This document shows positions 29,629 to 38,260 of a stretch of DNA of 64,000 bases, in pieces (within the stretch, counting starts at the first letter, position 1; the number at the start of each line of letters is the position of its first letter). The notes beneath the pieces are model-generated. The model was not told where the DNA came from. It ran no database searches and saw only the letters and a list, made by a program, of their open reading frames with translations. The translations under genes were made by a program, and so were the position numbers. Source of the stretch: CBDFKB01 sp965248715 (lineage in GTDB: Bacteria; Pseudomonadota; Alphaproteobacteria; Rhizobiales; Rhizobiaceae); the NCBI GenBank assembly GCA_965248715.1, contig CBDFKB010000008.1:248001-312000 (forward strand), in the 5' to 3' direction.

Positions 29629-29816
29629 GGGCAAGTCTTTCGGGAGCGGCGGCGGCCAGCGCTGGGGTCAGGCGCTGGCGCCTGGTGATGTCGCGCAACG
29701 GGATAGAACAATTGCGCAAGCATTCCAAGTAATCCGTCGGATTGTGTATCATCTCTTGAAGGGCGGGTGCCACGTGCCTACCTTGCTTACGTTCGATTCG
29801 GTGCAAGGAACCGTAG

Positions 29817-30227
29817 ATGCCACAGATATCCCCGCAAGACGCGCTTATCCACCTGATGGTCACCATGTCGGCGGCCGATCGCTTGATGAGCGATCACGAA
29901 CTGGCAAAGATCGGCAATATCGTGCGCATGCTGCCGGCGTTCGATGGTTTCGACCCCGACACATTGGTTCAGGTCACGCGAGAATGCACCCGACTGCTGC
30001 AGCAAGAAGAGGGGCTCAATACCATCATCGACAATGCATTTGAGGCGCTGCCGCGCCATTTGCATGAAACCGCCTATGCGATTGCGGTCGAGGTTGCTGC
30101 GGCCGATTTAGAAGTCAGCCAGGAAGAATTGCGGCTATTGGAATTGCTGCGCAGCCGCCTACAGATCGACCGTCTTTCGGCAGCTGCGATCGAACGCGGC
30201 GCGCGGGCGCGTCACCAGCGGCTGTAG
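29817..30227 (+). CDS. TerB-like protein
   Basis: This 136-residue, mostly helical protein of the TerB-like superfamily has two acidic repeats typical of the family: VTMSAADRLMSDHELAKIG and VEVAAADLEVSQEELRLLE. TerB proteins bind metal through such acids and occur near the inner membrane; alphaproteobacterial single TerB genes like this have no proven role and are not evidence of tellurite resistance. AAGGA lies 7 bases before the ATG. Confidence 0.85.
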   Translation: MPQISPQDALIHLMVTMSAADRLMSDHELAKIGNIVRMLPAFDGFDPDTLVQVTRECTRLLQQEEGLNTIIDNAFEALPRHLHETAYAIAVEVAAADLEVSQEELRLLELLRSRLQIDRLSAAAIERGARARHQRL

Positions 30228-30477
30228 ACATTTGCAGCAAATGCTATCGTTGGGCTTTTTGAGGTGAAATCACCGAATGTTGAACCCGTTTGAATGGTGA
30301 ACGATAACAAAATGAGCCAATCAGACATAATATCAGACAAACTGGGTATGGGATCCATTTGATAAGGGCAATTTTGCCTTGTGATGAGGCCGATCACGCT
30401 TGATGGTGCTGGCCCACCACAAGGGTGGCCCAACAAAGTCAGCGAACAAAATCGCGCGGCGGTCAAATCGGTCAATA

Positions 30478-30583
30478 TTAGAGCACTTTTCGCGATTTGT
30501 GAATCGCAAATAGTGCTCTATCTATTTGTTTTGTCGCACAATTTTTCTGAAAACCGGCCACCACTTTTCAGATTGTGCTCTAA
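30478..30583 (-). repeat. Variant RIME-like element R7
   Basis: This 106-bp element has the usual layout but a third stem sequence (GCACAAT/ATTGTGC with inner CTGAAAA/TTTTCAG) and borders TTAG/CTAA. Its second hairpin differs from the others (AGAGCAC ... GTGCTCT). It splits a copy of the 32-bp motif found at 48463 and 48732. Confidence 0.8.
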
Positions 30584-30590
30584 ATTCCCT

Positions 30591-30764
30591 TGGTATAATT
30601 ACGGTTTCAACCTGTCGATATGGGATCGCATGTTCAAAACCTATCGTGACCAACCCGAAGCCGGGCACGATGACATGACCATCGGCCTGCCCTATTGGCA
30701 AGATGAGAAGCCGACCCGCCTTGGTTGGGCGCTTTTGGTATCGTTCAAAAAGCAGTCCGGTTGA
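30591..30764 (+). pseudogene. C-terminal remnant of a sterol desaturase / fatty acid hydroxylase
   Basis: The frame 30591-30764 encodes YNYGFNLSIWDRMFKTYRDQP, which is cut here, then AGHDDMTIGL and about 20 more residues to a stop. This is the characteristic C-terminal end of fatty-acid hydroxylase superfamily proteins (usually ~270-300 residues with His clusters further upstream). Only ~57 residues remain; the sequence just upstream is repeat R7 and its flank, with no His-box region. It is a 5'-truncated relic. Confidence 0.75.
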
Positions 30765-30766
30765 AG

Positions 30767-30818
30767 CATTTATGCACTTTTTATCCGAAAACCAGTTGCC
30801 ATTTTTCGGGAAGTCCGC
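30767..30818 (-). repeat. Degraded half RIME-like element
   Basis: ATCCGAAAACCAGTTGCC and ATTTTTCGGGAAGT resemble the outer hairpin of the GTATTC subtype, but the borders and the second hairpin are missing. It lies between the hydroxylase remnant and the end of the binding-protein gene. Confidence 0.55.
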
Positions 30819-30824
30819 CGGTGT

Positions 30825-31682
30825 TCAATACAAGCTCATCGGGAAATAGCGCAGATATAATTCAGCGAAGATGCCCTTGTCATTGATGGTGCGTAGCGCA
30901 TAATTCATCGCCTCGGCAAGCGCGCGGTTTTCCTTCGGCATCGCGATTGCCAGACCGTGGCCAAAAAATTCCGGCGCCAGGAACGGTCCACTGGAAAAGC
31001 GACAGCAATTCTTGCTCTTTTCCGCCGTGATCCAAAAAGCGGCAGTCAATCCATCGGAAAATGCGGCATCTATTTTCTGATCAGCAAGCGCTGCAAACAA
31101 ATCGGTCGAATTGGCGAACGGGGCAATTGTGGTATTTGCCAGCCAGGTTGCAAGATAGGCCTGATGGGCCGAACCCTCGACCACCCCGATGCGTTTTCCG
31201 GCCAGGGCGTTATGGACCGGTTCCTCGATCAAATTGCCGTGGCGTACCGTAATGCGACCCGGTATGCGGAAATAGGGCTGGGTAAAGGCGAACCGTTTGC
31301 GGTTTTCCACGTTCAAGGCAATGCCGGCGATGATCGCATCGCCATCGCCGCGATTCATAACATTTTCCAACTGGCCCCATGGCACCGCCTGGATCTGGCA
31401 AACCGAAGCCAGATCGAGTTCCTGACAAATCGCCCGTGCCAGATCGACGTGAAAGCCGCTGAGGCGTTTGCGCCGGTCGATAAAATTGAAGGGCGGGAAA
31501 TCGGTGGTGGTCAAAAACCGCAAGCGCTTTTGTCCGGTAATATCCGGGCGGATAAATCTTTCTTCCGGATCCCAAAAATTTGGGATGTGCACTTCCTGGG
31601 CGGTAGCGGCATTCATTATTAACATTTGGGAAAATATTACTGACAATATTATACCAGCAATAAATAGACACCGGTTTACCAT
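30825..31682 (-). CDS. Periplasmic amino-acid-type binding protein (SBP family 3)
   Basis: This 285-residue exported protein has an N-terminal signal helix (CLFIAGIILSVIFSQML) and the family-3 pattern: LRFLTTTDFPPFNFID, LSGFHVDLARAICQEL, GDAIIAGIALNVENRKRF, KRIGVVEGSAHQAYL. Such proteins bind amino acids or, when they stand alone, feed signals or unrelated transporters. No permease or ATPase of the matching class is near, so it is an orphan. ATG 31682 is preferred over TTG 31715. It is divergent from the glycosyltransferase gene. Confidence 0.88.
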   Translation of the reverse strand: MVNRCLFIAGIILSVIFSQMLIMNAATAQEVHIPNFWDPEERFIRPDITGQKRLRFLTTTDFPPFNFIDRRKRLSGFHVDLARAICQELDLASVCQIQAVPWGQLENVMNRGDGDAIIAGIALNVENRKRFAFTQPYFRIPGRITVRHGNLIEEPVHNALAGKRIGVVEGSAHQAYLATWLANTTIAPFANSTDLFAALADQKIDAAFSDGLTAAFWITAEKSKNCCRFSSGPFLAPEFFGHGLAIAMPKENRALAEAMNYALRTINDKGIFAELYLRYFPMSLY

Positions 31683-31774
31683 GAAATTCTGCACCGATAC
31701 GGTTCTGGTTGTCAAGGCGGTGCCGATCGGGCGTTAGCCGCAATACCTGGTTCAAGAGTTGGTCTATCAGAATA

Positions 31775-33730
31775 GTGGCCTTGTTAGAACCACCAGCGAG
31801 AACAGTCGGTTCCACAATCAGCGGTAATTTGGCCCCGGCTATTGCCGGTGCCCCAACAACGACCGATCTGCCGCCCGATATCGCATTTCTTGAATATTTT
31901 GACATTGATCGGCAGGTCCTCGAGGCTGCCACGCGCCAATCGCTAGCCGATGGGCGTGCCGCGGCTGCCATATTGGCCGATTGGCAAATTGTCAGCCCCG
32001 ATCGCCACGCCGCCCTGCTCGCCCAACACTTAAACTTGCGCCATGCGCCCAATGGTCCACCCCCAGGGACTATCATGCAAGCCAACATCAATACGGCGGT
32101 TTTGATCAATAATCCGACTATGGTGCTGGCAAAGGGACCGGGCCTGCCGATCGCCTATTTTGCTCCGGCAGCGCACCATATCGACCCGATCCGCAAACTG
32201 GTTGCCGCTTCACCGGCAATTCGGTCCAGGCTTTATATTACTGCGGCGGCCCGCAACAGAAACGCGCTGATCGCCCAATCCAGCGACATGCTGGCCGAAA
32301 AGGCGACCAGTTGGTTGGCGCGAACCCGGCCCGAGTTCAGCGCCCGCTATGTGCCCACCGGCTGGCAAATCGCAACGATTGCGCTATTGGCCCTTGGTAT
32401 GGTTTCTTGCATCGTATCCTGGCCGGTCCGCTCGATAACCACGTTGTCGGTATTAGCCTGCTTTATCTATGCCGCCAACATCTTGTACCGGTTGGCGTTG
32501 TTTGCCGAAGCCGAGGCTTCGTCACGCCAAGCCGCCGAGCAGCGAACCGAACGCCGGGTTCGTCATCAACCCTACGAGCAGCTTCCGGTCTACTCGATTT
32601 TGGTAGCGCTTTATCACGAAGCCAACCAGATCACCGGCCTGGTCGAGGCGCTCGAGCGGTTGGAGTGGCCGCAAAGCCGGTTGGAGATCAAACTGGTGTG
32701 CGAGGCGGACGACCATGAAACCCTGGATGCTCTGGCGGTGGTGGCGCTACCCAGCCATTTCGAAGTGCTGCGCTGTCCGGCGCTCGGGCCGCGCACCAAG
32801 CCAAAGGCGCTCGATTTCGCGTTGCCACTGATCAATGGCGAATTCGTAGTCTTGTACGACGCCGAAGACCGACCCCATCCCTTGCAGCTCAAAGAGGCCT
32901 ATGGCCGGTTTCGCGCCGATCACGATCTCGCCTGCCTGCAGGCACCCCTGGCGATCAACAATTTCGACGACAACTGGCTCACCCGGATGTTTGCGATCGA
33001 ATACAGTATGTTGTTCGACGGCATGTTTCCGGTCTGGGTGCGCTGGGGCATGCCGGTTCCGTTGGGCGGCACGTCGAATCATTTCAGGCGCCAGACCCTG
33101 ATCGAAATCGGCGCATGGGATCCTTTCAATGTCACCGAAGATGCGGATTTGGGGCTGCGATTGTCCAGGCTCGGCAATCGCTGCGCTCGGTTGGTTTTGC
33201 CCACATATGAGGAGGCGCCGCCGCTATTAGACGTTTGGCTCAAACAGCGCACCCGATGGATGAAGGGATGGATGCAGACCTGGCTGGTATTGATGCGCCA
33301 TCCGCTCCGTTTGCTGGGCGAATGGGGATTTTGCCGATGCGGGTTTTTCCATTTGACAATGACCGTTCCAATTGTGTCGTTCCTCATTCACCCGCTCTCG
33401 CTTGTTGCCGCTGCAATCGCAATTCCATCGATGGCAACAGACCACGATCCCGGTATTGTCGCACGTTTTGTGTTGGCCACCGGCCTGGTTAATCTTGCCG
33501 GGTGCTACGCGATCCATATTGCATTTGCGCGGTATATGACCGCTTCGCGTTATCCGCGCCGGTTGGTAGGCTCGGCGTGGTTGATGCCGATTTACTGGCT
33601 GCTAATTTCCGTGGCCGGCTGGCGGGCGATATGGCATCTGACGGTCCGGCCGTTTCATTGGGAAAAGACCCCGCATGGACTGGCACAGCAAACATTGCCT
33701 TCCGGCAGAAAAAAGTCGAGCCGTGCATAA
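31775..33730 (+). CDS. Membrane glycosyltransferase, family 2
   Basis: This protein of about 650 residues joins an N-terminal ~130-residue helical region (AFLEYFDIDRQVLEAATRQS, similar to GspE N-terminal/MshEN domains) to a GT2 catalytic core: VYSILVALYHEANQITGLV, acidic YDAEDRPHP, EDADLGLRLS and QRTRWMKGW (the Q-x-x-R-W signature of processive enzymes). Helices before the core (~205-260) and after it (~540-640) anchor it in the membrane. It probably makes an exopolysaccharide or glycolipid. The start is unclear: there is no ATG near the expected N-terminus; GTG 31775 and TTG 31709 are in frame and neither has a clear Shine-Dalgarno. Confidence 0.85.
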   Translation: MALLEPPARTVGSTISGNLAPAIAGAPTTTDLPPDIAFLEYFDIDRQVLEAATRQSLADGRAAAAILADWQIVSPDRHAALLAQHLNLRHAPNGPPPGTIMQANINTAVLINNPTMVLAKGPGLPIAYFAPAAHHIDPIRKLVAASPAIRSRLYITAAARNRNALIAQSSDMLAEKATSWLARTRPEFSARYVPTGWQIATIALLALGMVSCIVSWPVRSITTLSVLACFIYAANILYRLALFAEAEASSRQAAEQRTERRVRHQPYEQLPVYSILVALYHEANQITGLVEALERLEWPQSRLEIKLVCEADDHETLDALAVVALPSHFEVLRCPALGPRTKPKALDFALPLINGEFVVLYDAEDRPHPLQLKEAYGRFRADHDLACLQAPLAINNFDDNWLTRMFAIEYSMLFDGMFPVWVRWGMPVPLGGTSNHFRRQTLIEIGAWDPFNVTEDADLGLRLSRLGNRCARLVLPTYEEAPPLLDVWLKQRTRWMKGWMQTWLVLMRHPLRLLGEWGFCRCGFFHLTMTVPIVSFLIHPLSLVAAAIAIPSMATDHDPGIVARFVLATGLVNLAGCYAIHIAFARYMTASRYPRRLVGSAWLMPIYWLLISVAGWRAIWHLTVRPFHWEKTPHGLAQQTLPSGRKKSSRA

Positions 33731-33841
33731 TCCAAAATTTCACGAACAATTGTGAGGTCGGCAGGTGCACCCAATTCCAAAACACCTTATATCAGCAACA
33801 GGCGTGGCATTCGGCAAGCGTGGCATTTAGGGAGAACGGAT

Positions 33842-34531
33842 GTGAAAGCGGTTATCGCCATTGTCGCCTTTGTGGCACCATTGGCAGTAAGTTTGCAGCC
33901 AGCACTGGCTGGTTGTGGAAGTTCGCCACAATCCGGCGTTGATTGGCAAGAATGCCGCAAGCGCAATATCATCATGTCCAGCATGGACCTTTCGAACTCC
34001 AAAATGGCGCGTGCGGATCTGGCTTCGTCCGATTTCCGCAGTTCCGATCTGCACGATACCGACCTTGCCAAGGCGACAGTAATACGGGCCCATTTCGGCA
34101 ACGCCAATTTACGGAACGCCAATTTGCATAAGACGCTTGGATACCGCACGGACTTTTCCGGTGCGGATTTAACTGGCGCCAATATGTCAAAATCGGAGAT
34201 GCCGCGTGGCAATTTCAACAATGCCAAATTTGGCAAAGCGCGACTGGCAAAAACCGATCTTGGCCGAACCACTTTTGACGGCGCTTCCATGACCGATCCC
34301 GATTTCACCTTCGCCAATTTGTCCCGCGCTGACCTGCGTGGTGCCAAAATCGACGGTTCGGCGACCCTGACTGGTGCATTTTTGTTCCTCACCCGGATCG
34401 AGCATCTGGACCTGTCGACAGCCATCGGCCTTCAGCAATGGCAGGTCGACATGGCTTGCGGTGACGGCAACACAAATTTACCGCAAGGCCTGCAAGCGGG
34501 CGCAAATTGGCCCTGCGACGAAGAGGATTAA
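33842..34531 (+). CDS. Secreted pentapeptide-repeat protein
   Basis: This 229-residue protein has a signal peptide (AVIAIVAFVAPLAVSLQPALA-like, cleaved before GCG) and then about 20 pentapeptide repeats of the A(D/N)Lxx type, e.g. ADLASSDFRSSDL, ANLRNANL, ADLTGANM, forming a right-handed beta helix. C-terminal Cys residues may pair with the Cys after the signal peptide. The start is GTG 33842, chosen for AGGGAG 7-12 bases upstream; the longer frame has no signal-like start. The function is unknown. Confidence 0.85.
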   Translation: MKAVIAIVAFVAPLAVSLQPALAGCGSSPQSGVDWQECRKRNIIMSSMDLSNSKMARADLASSDFRSSDLHDTDLAKATVIRAHFGNANLRNANLHKTLGYRTDFSGADLTGANMSKSEMPRGNFNNAKFGKARLAKTDLGRTTFDGASMTDPDFTFANLSRADLRGAKIDGSATLTGAFLFLTRIEHLDLSTAIGLQQWQVDMACGDGNTNLPQGLQAGANWPCDEED

Positions 34532-34878
34532 GTGCCACTTGGCACTGGTAACACGAGCCAAGCGCGCCTGGCCAAAAGCCAAATCAACTTCGCTCATATA
34601 GGTCGGTATTTGCCACCGTTGATGTCAATATCAAATCCTTTGGTATTAATTATTTCACCCCAAACAATCCAGGGCGGTTGCCACCCATAAAAAGACCATG
34701 GAACCGGGTGCAGCACTATGGTTCAAATGCAAAAAACCCAAATAATTTCAACGGGCATGGCAATATTGGAGCTGAACAGCCATGCCAATCGAGCAATCGC
34801 GGCATTGTTATTCTTGCCTCAAGAGCGTGTCATGCTAAAATACAATCAATTATGTTTCAGCACCAAAGGAGACGCCCA
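34532..34878. other. 347-bp gap before the GYD gene
   Basis: No gene is recognised. A short hairpin (AGTGCC/GGCACT) follows the pentapeptide-repeat stop. Bases 34624-34646 match the 32-bp motif seen at 48732-48763 (GTCAATATC ... CCTTTGGTAT). The rest is AT-rich and may hold the promoter of the GYD gene. Confidence 0.6.
34624..34646 (+). repeat. Single copy of the 32-bp motif (part)
   Basis: GTCAATATC and CCTTTGGTAT match the right arm of the inverted-repeat element at 48463-48763, with a slightly different spacer. It stands alone here. Confidence 0.6.
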
Positions 34879-35211
34879 ATGGCCTATTATATGTTTCAAG
34901 GCAGATATAACGCTGATGCGATGAAGGCGATGGTTGACAATCCGCAAGATCGTGCGGAAGGCGCGCGGCCGCTGATCGAAGCGCTTGGCGGCAAACTGCA
35001 CCATCTGTTCTTTTGCTTTGGCAGCGAGGATGTCATGGCCTTAATCGAAGCGCCTGATGATGCAGCAATGGCTGCGTGTGCCCTTGCGGTCGGTGCGTCG
35101 GGCTCCTTTTCCGGCGGCGCGACCACCAAGCTGATTTCTTCCGCCGAAGCAAAGACCGCGATGGCAACGGCAAAGAAAGCGACGGCAAGCTATACCCCCG
35201 CTACCGGCTGA
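34879..35211 (+). CDS. GYD domain protein
   Basis: This 110-residue protein has the ferredoxin-like GYD-domain pattern: MAYYMFQGRYNADAMKAMV at the start and LGGKLHHLFFCFGSEDVMAL in the middle. The family is widespread and uncharacterised. ATG 34879 is decided by AAGGAG at 34866-34871; the open frame reaches 67 codons further upstream but without family-like sequence. It is probably a single-gene transcript. Confidence 0.9.
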   Translation: MAYYMFQGRYNADAMKAMVDNPQDRAEGARPLIEALGGKLHHLFFCFGSEDVMALIEAPDDAAMAACALAVGASGSFSGGATTKLISSAEAKTAMATAKKATASYTPATG

Positions 35212-35284
35212 CATACAGCCAACGGTTCCGCTGCCAAATTTTGGCCAATGGCGGCGGTTCAAGCAAAAACCACGATGCCCGGCT

Positions 35285-35453
35285 CTAGTGGAATGAATTT
35301 GACATTTGGTGCCCATTTGCAGCTTCGTCGTTTGTCAAATGTCAAATTTAAAAATTCCACTAGATTCAATATCTTGCTGGTGGTTCTTTTGATTCCAAGA
35401 TTTGCAAACCTAAGTGCTGCAACGGGACGCAAATGTTGGAATCGAACCACTAG
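35285..35453 (-). repeat. Composite CTAGTGG repeat, copy B
   Basis: This is the 169-bp unit of 27641-27809 in the opposite direction, with scattered substitutions; both palindromic halves and their CTAGTGG/CCACTAG ends are kept. It lies between the GYD gene and the end of the binding-protein gene, 7.5 kb from copy A. Confidence 0.88.
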
Positions 35454-35482
35454 GCCGGGCATCGGATAGAAATATATCTGGG

Positions 35483-36682
35483 TCAGTGGAACTTCACCAC
35501 TACGTAAGCCCCGTCTTTGATTTCCTGTTCCTTGTAGGAACCGTTGGTTTCGCCGACATCGTTGAATTCGACATCGGTGGCACCGACATAGTCGATGTCG
35601 CCGCCGCCGGCTAGGATTTCTAGACCCTTGGCAAGTTCACCTGGGCCGATTTTTTCGCCCGGAGCGTTGGCAACCATCATTACCTTCGATTGAATTGCCG
35701 CGCGGTCCGCAGAGCCGGCCGCCTGTATGGCAAGCGCGATCAGCGCTGCGGAATCGTAGGATTCCGCCACGAACGGGCCGGAGCCATCAAATCCGGCTGC
35801 TGTCGCAAGTTCCTGGAACGATGCGGCACCTGGCGAATCTCCTCCTGGAAGCGTGGTTACCAGTCCTTCTGATCCTGCACCGATGTTGGCGATCAGCGAA
35901 TTGCCGACCATGCCGTCCGAACCAAAGAATTGGTCGAATGCTCCAAGATCAAGCGCGGTTTGCAAGATCCCCTTGCCCCCCTGGTCAACATAGCCAAAGA
36001 TCATCAACGCTTTGGCGCCCGATGCCGCCAACGCGCCTACTTCTGCCGCATAGTCGGCCTTGCCATCTTCATGGGCTGCGGTGATGGTGACAGTGCCGCC
36101 GCCGGCTGCAAATGCGGAGCCGAACGAATCGGCGAGACCTTTGCCGTAATCATTGTTGGTATAGGTGATCGCTATTTCCGAAATGCCCCGGCCTTTGACG
36201 ATGTTGGCCAGCACCTGGCCTTGACGGGCATCAGAGGGAACCGTGCGGAAAAAATATCCATTGTCGTTTAGGGAAGAAAGTGCTGGCGATGTGGCCGAAG
36301 GTGAAATCATCACCACTCCATTGGGCACCGCCACATTGTTGGCAACTGAGGTAGTAACGCCGGAACAGTCCGCGCCCATGATTGCCACCACCCGGTCGGC
36401 GGTAATCAACCGCTCAGCGGCCGCAGTTGCTGCGGTAGAATCGACACAGGTACTGTCGCCGCGCACCGCCTGCAAAATTTTGCCGCCAAGCAGTATGCCG
36501 CTTGCGGAGGCTTCCTCCATCGCCATCTCGGCTCCATTGGCCAAACCGGGGGCAAGCGATTCAATCGGCCCGGTAAACCCTACTAGAATGCCGATCTTGA
36601 TCACATGACCGTCCGCTTGCGCGCCACTTACGGCAATCATTGCCGCTGCGCTTAACGCCAGCGCTGTCAATATATTCTTCAT
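35483..36682 (-). CDS. Branched-chain-amino-acid-type ABC binding protein
   Basis: This 399-residue periplasmic protein is of the LivJ/LivK class (Peripla_BP_6). The signal peptide is MKNILTALALSAAAMIAVSG up to AQA; the mature start is HVIKIGILVGFTGP, then a Cys pair (~C83 and C112) and ITYTNNDYGKGLADSF. ATG 36682 is fixed by GGGAGGA upstream. There are no liv permease or ATPase genes in the window, so its partners lie elsewhere. The ligand may be an amino acid, amide or urea-like compound. Confidence 0.92.
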   Translation of the reverse strand: MKNILTALALSAAAMIAVSGAQADGHVIKIGILVGFTGPIESLAPGLANGAEMAMEEASASGILLGGKILQAVRGDSTCVDSTAATAAAERLITADRVVAIMGADCSGVTTSVANNVAVPNGVVMISPSATSPALSSLNDNGYFFRTVPSDARQGQVLANIVKGRGISEIAITYTNNDYGKGLADSFGSAFAAGGGTVTITAAHEDGKADYAAEVGALAASGAKALMIFGYVDQGGKGILQTALDLGAFDQFFGSDGMVGNSLIANIGAGSEGLVTTLPGGDSPGAASFQELATAAGFDGSGPFVAESYDSAALIALAIQAAGSADRAAIQSKVMMVANAPGEKIGPGELAKGLEILAGGGDIDYVGATDVEFNDVGETNGSYKEQEIKDGAYVVVKFH

Positions 36683-36828
36683 TGGTTTAGTTCCTCCCGG
36701 TTGCAAATATCAAAAAGTGCGGAGCAGACTTCCACATGTGCTGTGCCTTGTCAAAACCCGTTTTGTGGAGATACAGTGGGTGGAATAATCATCCAATTAT
36801 CGATTCCAAATGATATGGTGTGTTTGTA

Positions 36829-37983
36829 ATGACCGCTCAAGCATCTGACAATAATAAACAAACCGGTTCCCTTTCCGATGCCGGTGAAATCCACGCCGAG
36901 TTCCGCATTCCAACCGATGATCTTAAACTCGATTTGCCGTTTTTTAGCGGTGTGTTGGGCTTTCGCCTTGATGAGATTTTTCCTGCCGACAACCCGGCGA
37001 TCGCGGTAATGTCGGGCCACGGAGTACGGTTGCGCATCGAGCGCGGCGCCAAGGAGGCACCTGGCACCTTGCGCCTATTGTGCGATGATCCGACAGCATT
37101 TGCCAATGGCAAGACCGAGCTGGTTGCTCCCAATGGCACAAAAATCGAAATCGAGCAGGCCAACCCGCCGCTCGAGATTCCCAAGACCCAACACGCTTTT
37201 GTGGTGCGGCGGCTAAAGGACCGAGCGCCATGGGTGATCGGCCGCGCCGGCATGCAATACCGTGACCTTATTCCCGACCGCCTGGGCGGATCGATCATCG
37301 CCTCGCATATCCGCATACCCGATGCCGGTCCGGTACCGGACATGGTGCATTATCACACGATCGGATTTCAGCTGATATTTTGTTATCGCGGCTGGGTGCG
37401 GCTGGTTTATGAAGACCAAGGTCCGCCGTTTATTCTCAGCGCCGGTGATTGCGTGGTCCAACCGCCCAAAATCCGCCACCGGGTACTCGAGGCGTCCGAA
37501 ATGCTCCAGGTAATCGAGATCGGCGTACCGGCCGAGCATGTGACCACCATCGACCACAATCTGGAATTGCCAACGCCGACGATCAACCGCGAGCGCGACT
37601 TTTCCGGCCAGCGCTTTTGCCACCACCAGGTAGCGAACGCGAATTGGCAGCCGTGGCGCATTGGCGGATTTAGTGCCCGCGATACCGGAATTGCCGAAGC
37701 CACCGGCGGCATCGCTGGTGTTCAAGTGGCGCGCTTTGACGGCAAGGCCAAAAACGGCGCGCGCGCCACCAGTCATGATACCGACATCCTGTTTACTTTC
37801 GTGATGGAGGGGTCGATGACACTAACCGGTGATGGCCAATCCGCGCACGCGCTCACGTCGGGCGATGCATTTGTCATTCCGCCCCATGTTAAGACCGCCT
37901 ACACTAATTGCTCCGCTGATCTGGAACTGTTGGAAGTCTCTTTGCCGGAAATATTTACGACGGCGGTTCACGGCGATAATTAG
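36829..37983 (+). CDS. Cupin protein with N-terminal VOC-like region
   Basis: This is a 384-residue cytoplasmic protein. The first ~65 residues resemble half of a glyoxalase/VOC fold (LPFFSGVLGFRLDEIFPADN). Two cupin barrels follow: the first around HYHTIGFQLIFCYRGWVRLVYEDQ with GDCVVQPPKIRHRV, the second around TDILFTFVMEGSMTLTGDG and SGDAFVIPPHVK. His residues in the first barrel could bind a metal; the second has fewer candidate ligands. The enzyme activity is unknown. ATG 36829 is preferred; GTG 36820 is three codons upstream. Confidence 0.8.
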   Translation: MTAQASDNNKQTGSLSDAGEIHAEFRIPTDDLKLDLPFFSGVLGFRLDEIFPADNPAIAVMSGHGVRLRIERGAKEAPGTLRLLCDDPTAFANGKTELVAPNGTKIEIEQANPPLEIPKTQHAFVVRRLKDRAPWVIGRAGMQYRDLIPDRLGGSIIASHIRIPDAGPVPDMVHYHTIGFQLIFCYRGWVRLVYEDQGPPFILSAGDCVVQPPKIRHRVLEASEMLQVIEIGVPAEHVTTIDHNLELPTPTINRERDFSGQRFCHHQVANANWQPWRIGGFSARDTGIAEATGGIAGVQVARFDGKAKNGARATSHDTDILFTFVMEGSMTLTGDGQSAHALTSGDAFVIPPHVKTAYTNCSADLELLEVSLPEIFTTAVHGDN

Positions 37984-38260
37984 GCTGAAATTGGGGCTGA
38001 TTGATTAGGGGTCTCCAAGCCCACACGTTGCAAAGCCAATCGATATCGGCCCGTGCCGCAGCCAAGCGAAAAATTTCAAATGACGCACAGATATCTTCCA
38101 CAATCGCCGAATTGACTGCTTGCAATGCTCGGGTCAGTATTTCATTTCAGTTCAGGTTAAGTGGGATGGTTTACGCAGCTCAATTTCGCAATGACGATCC
38201 TTGTCGTTTCACCAATTTTGCTGAAATCTTTCGACAATCGCACATTGGCTTGATATTTTG

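Larger units (their letters stand above)
30228..30824. other. 597-bp gap with nested repeats and a gene remnant
   Basis: There is no intact gene. It contains, in order: ~235 bases with nothing recognisable, a split copy of the 32-bp motif (30463-30480 and 30583-30596), the variant RIME-like element R7 between these halves, a truncated fatty-acid hydroxylase remnant (30591-30764), and a degraded half RIME (30767-30818). Confidence 0.75.

Noticed and set aside
29817..30227. TerB-like gene as evidence of a tellurite resistance operon
   Set aside because: No terA, terC, terD, terE or terZ genes nearby; single TerB-like genes are common in this group.
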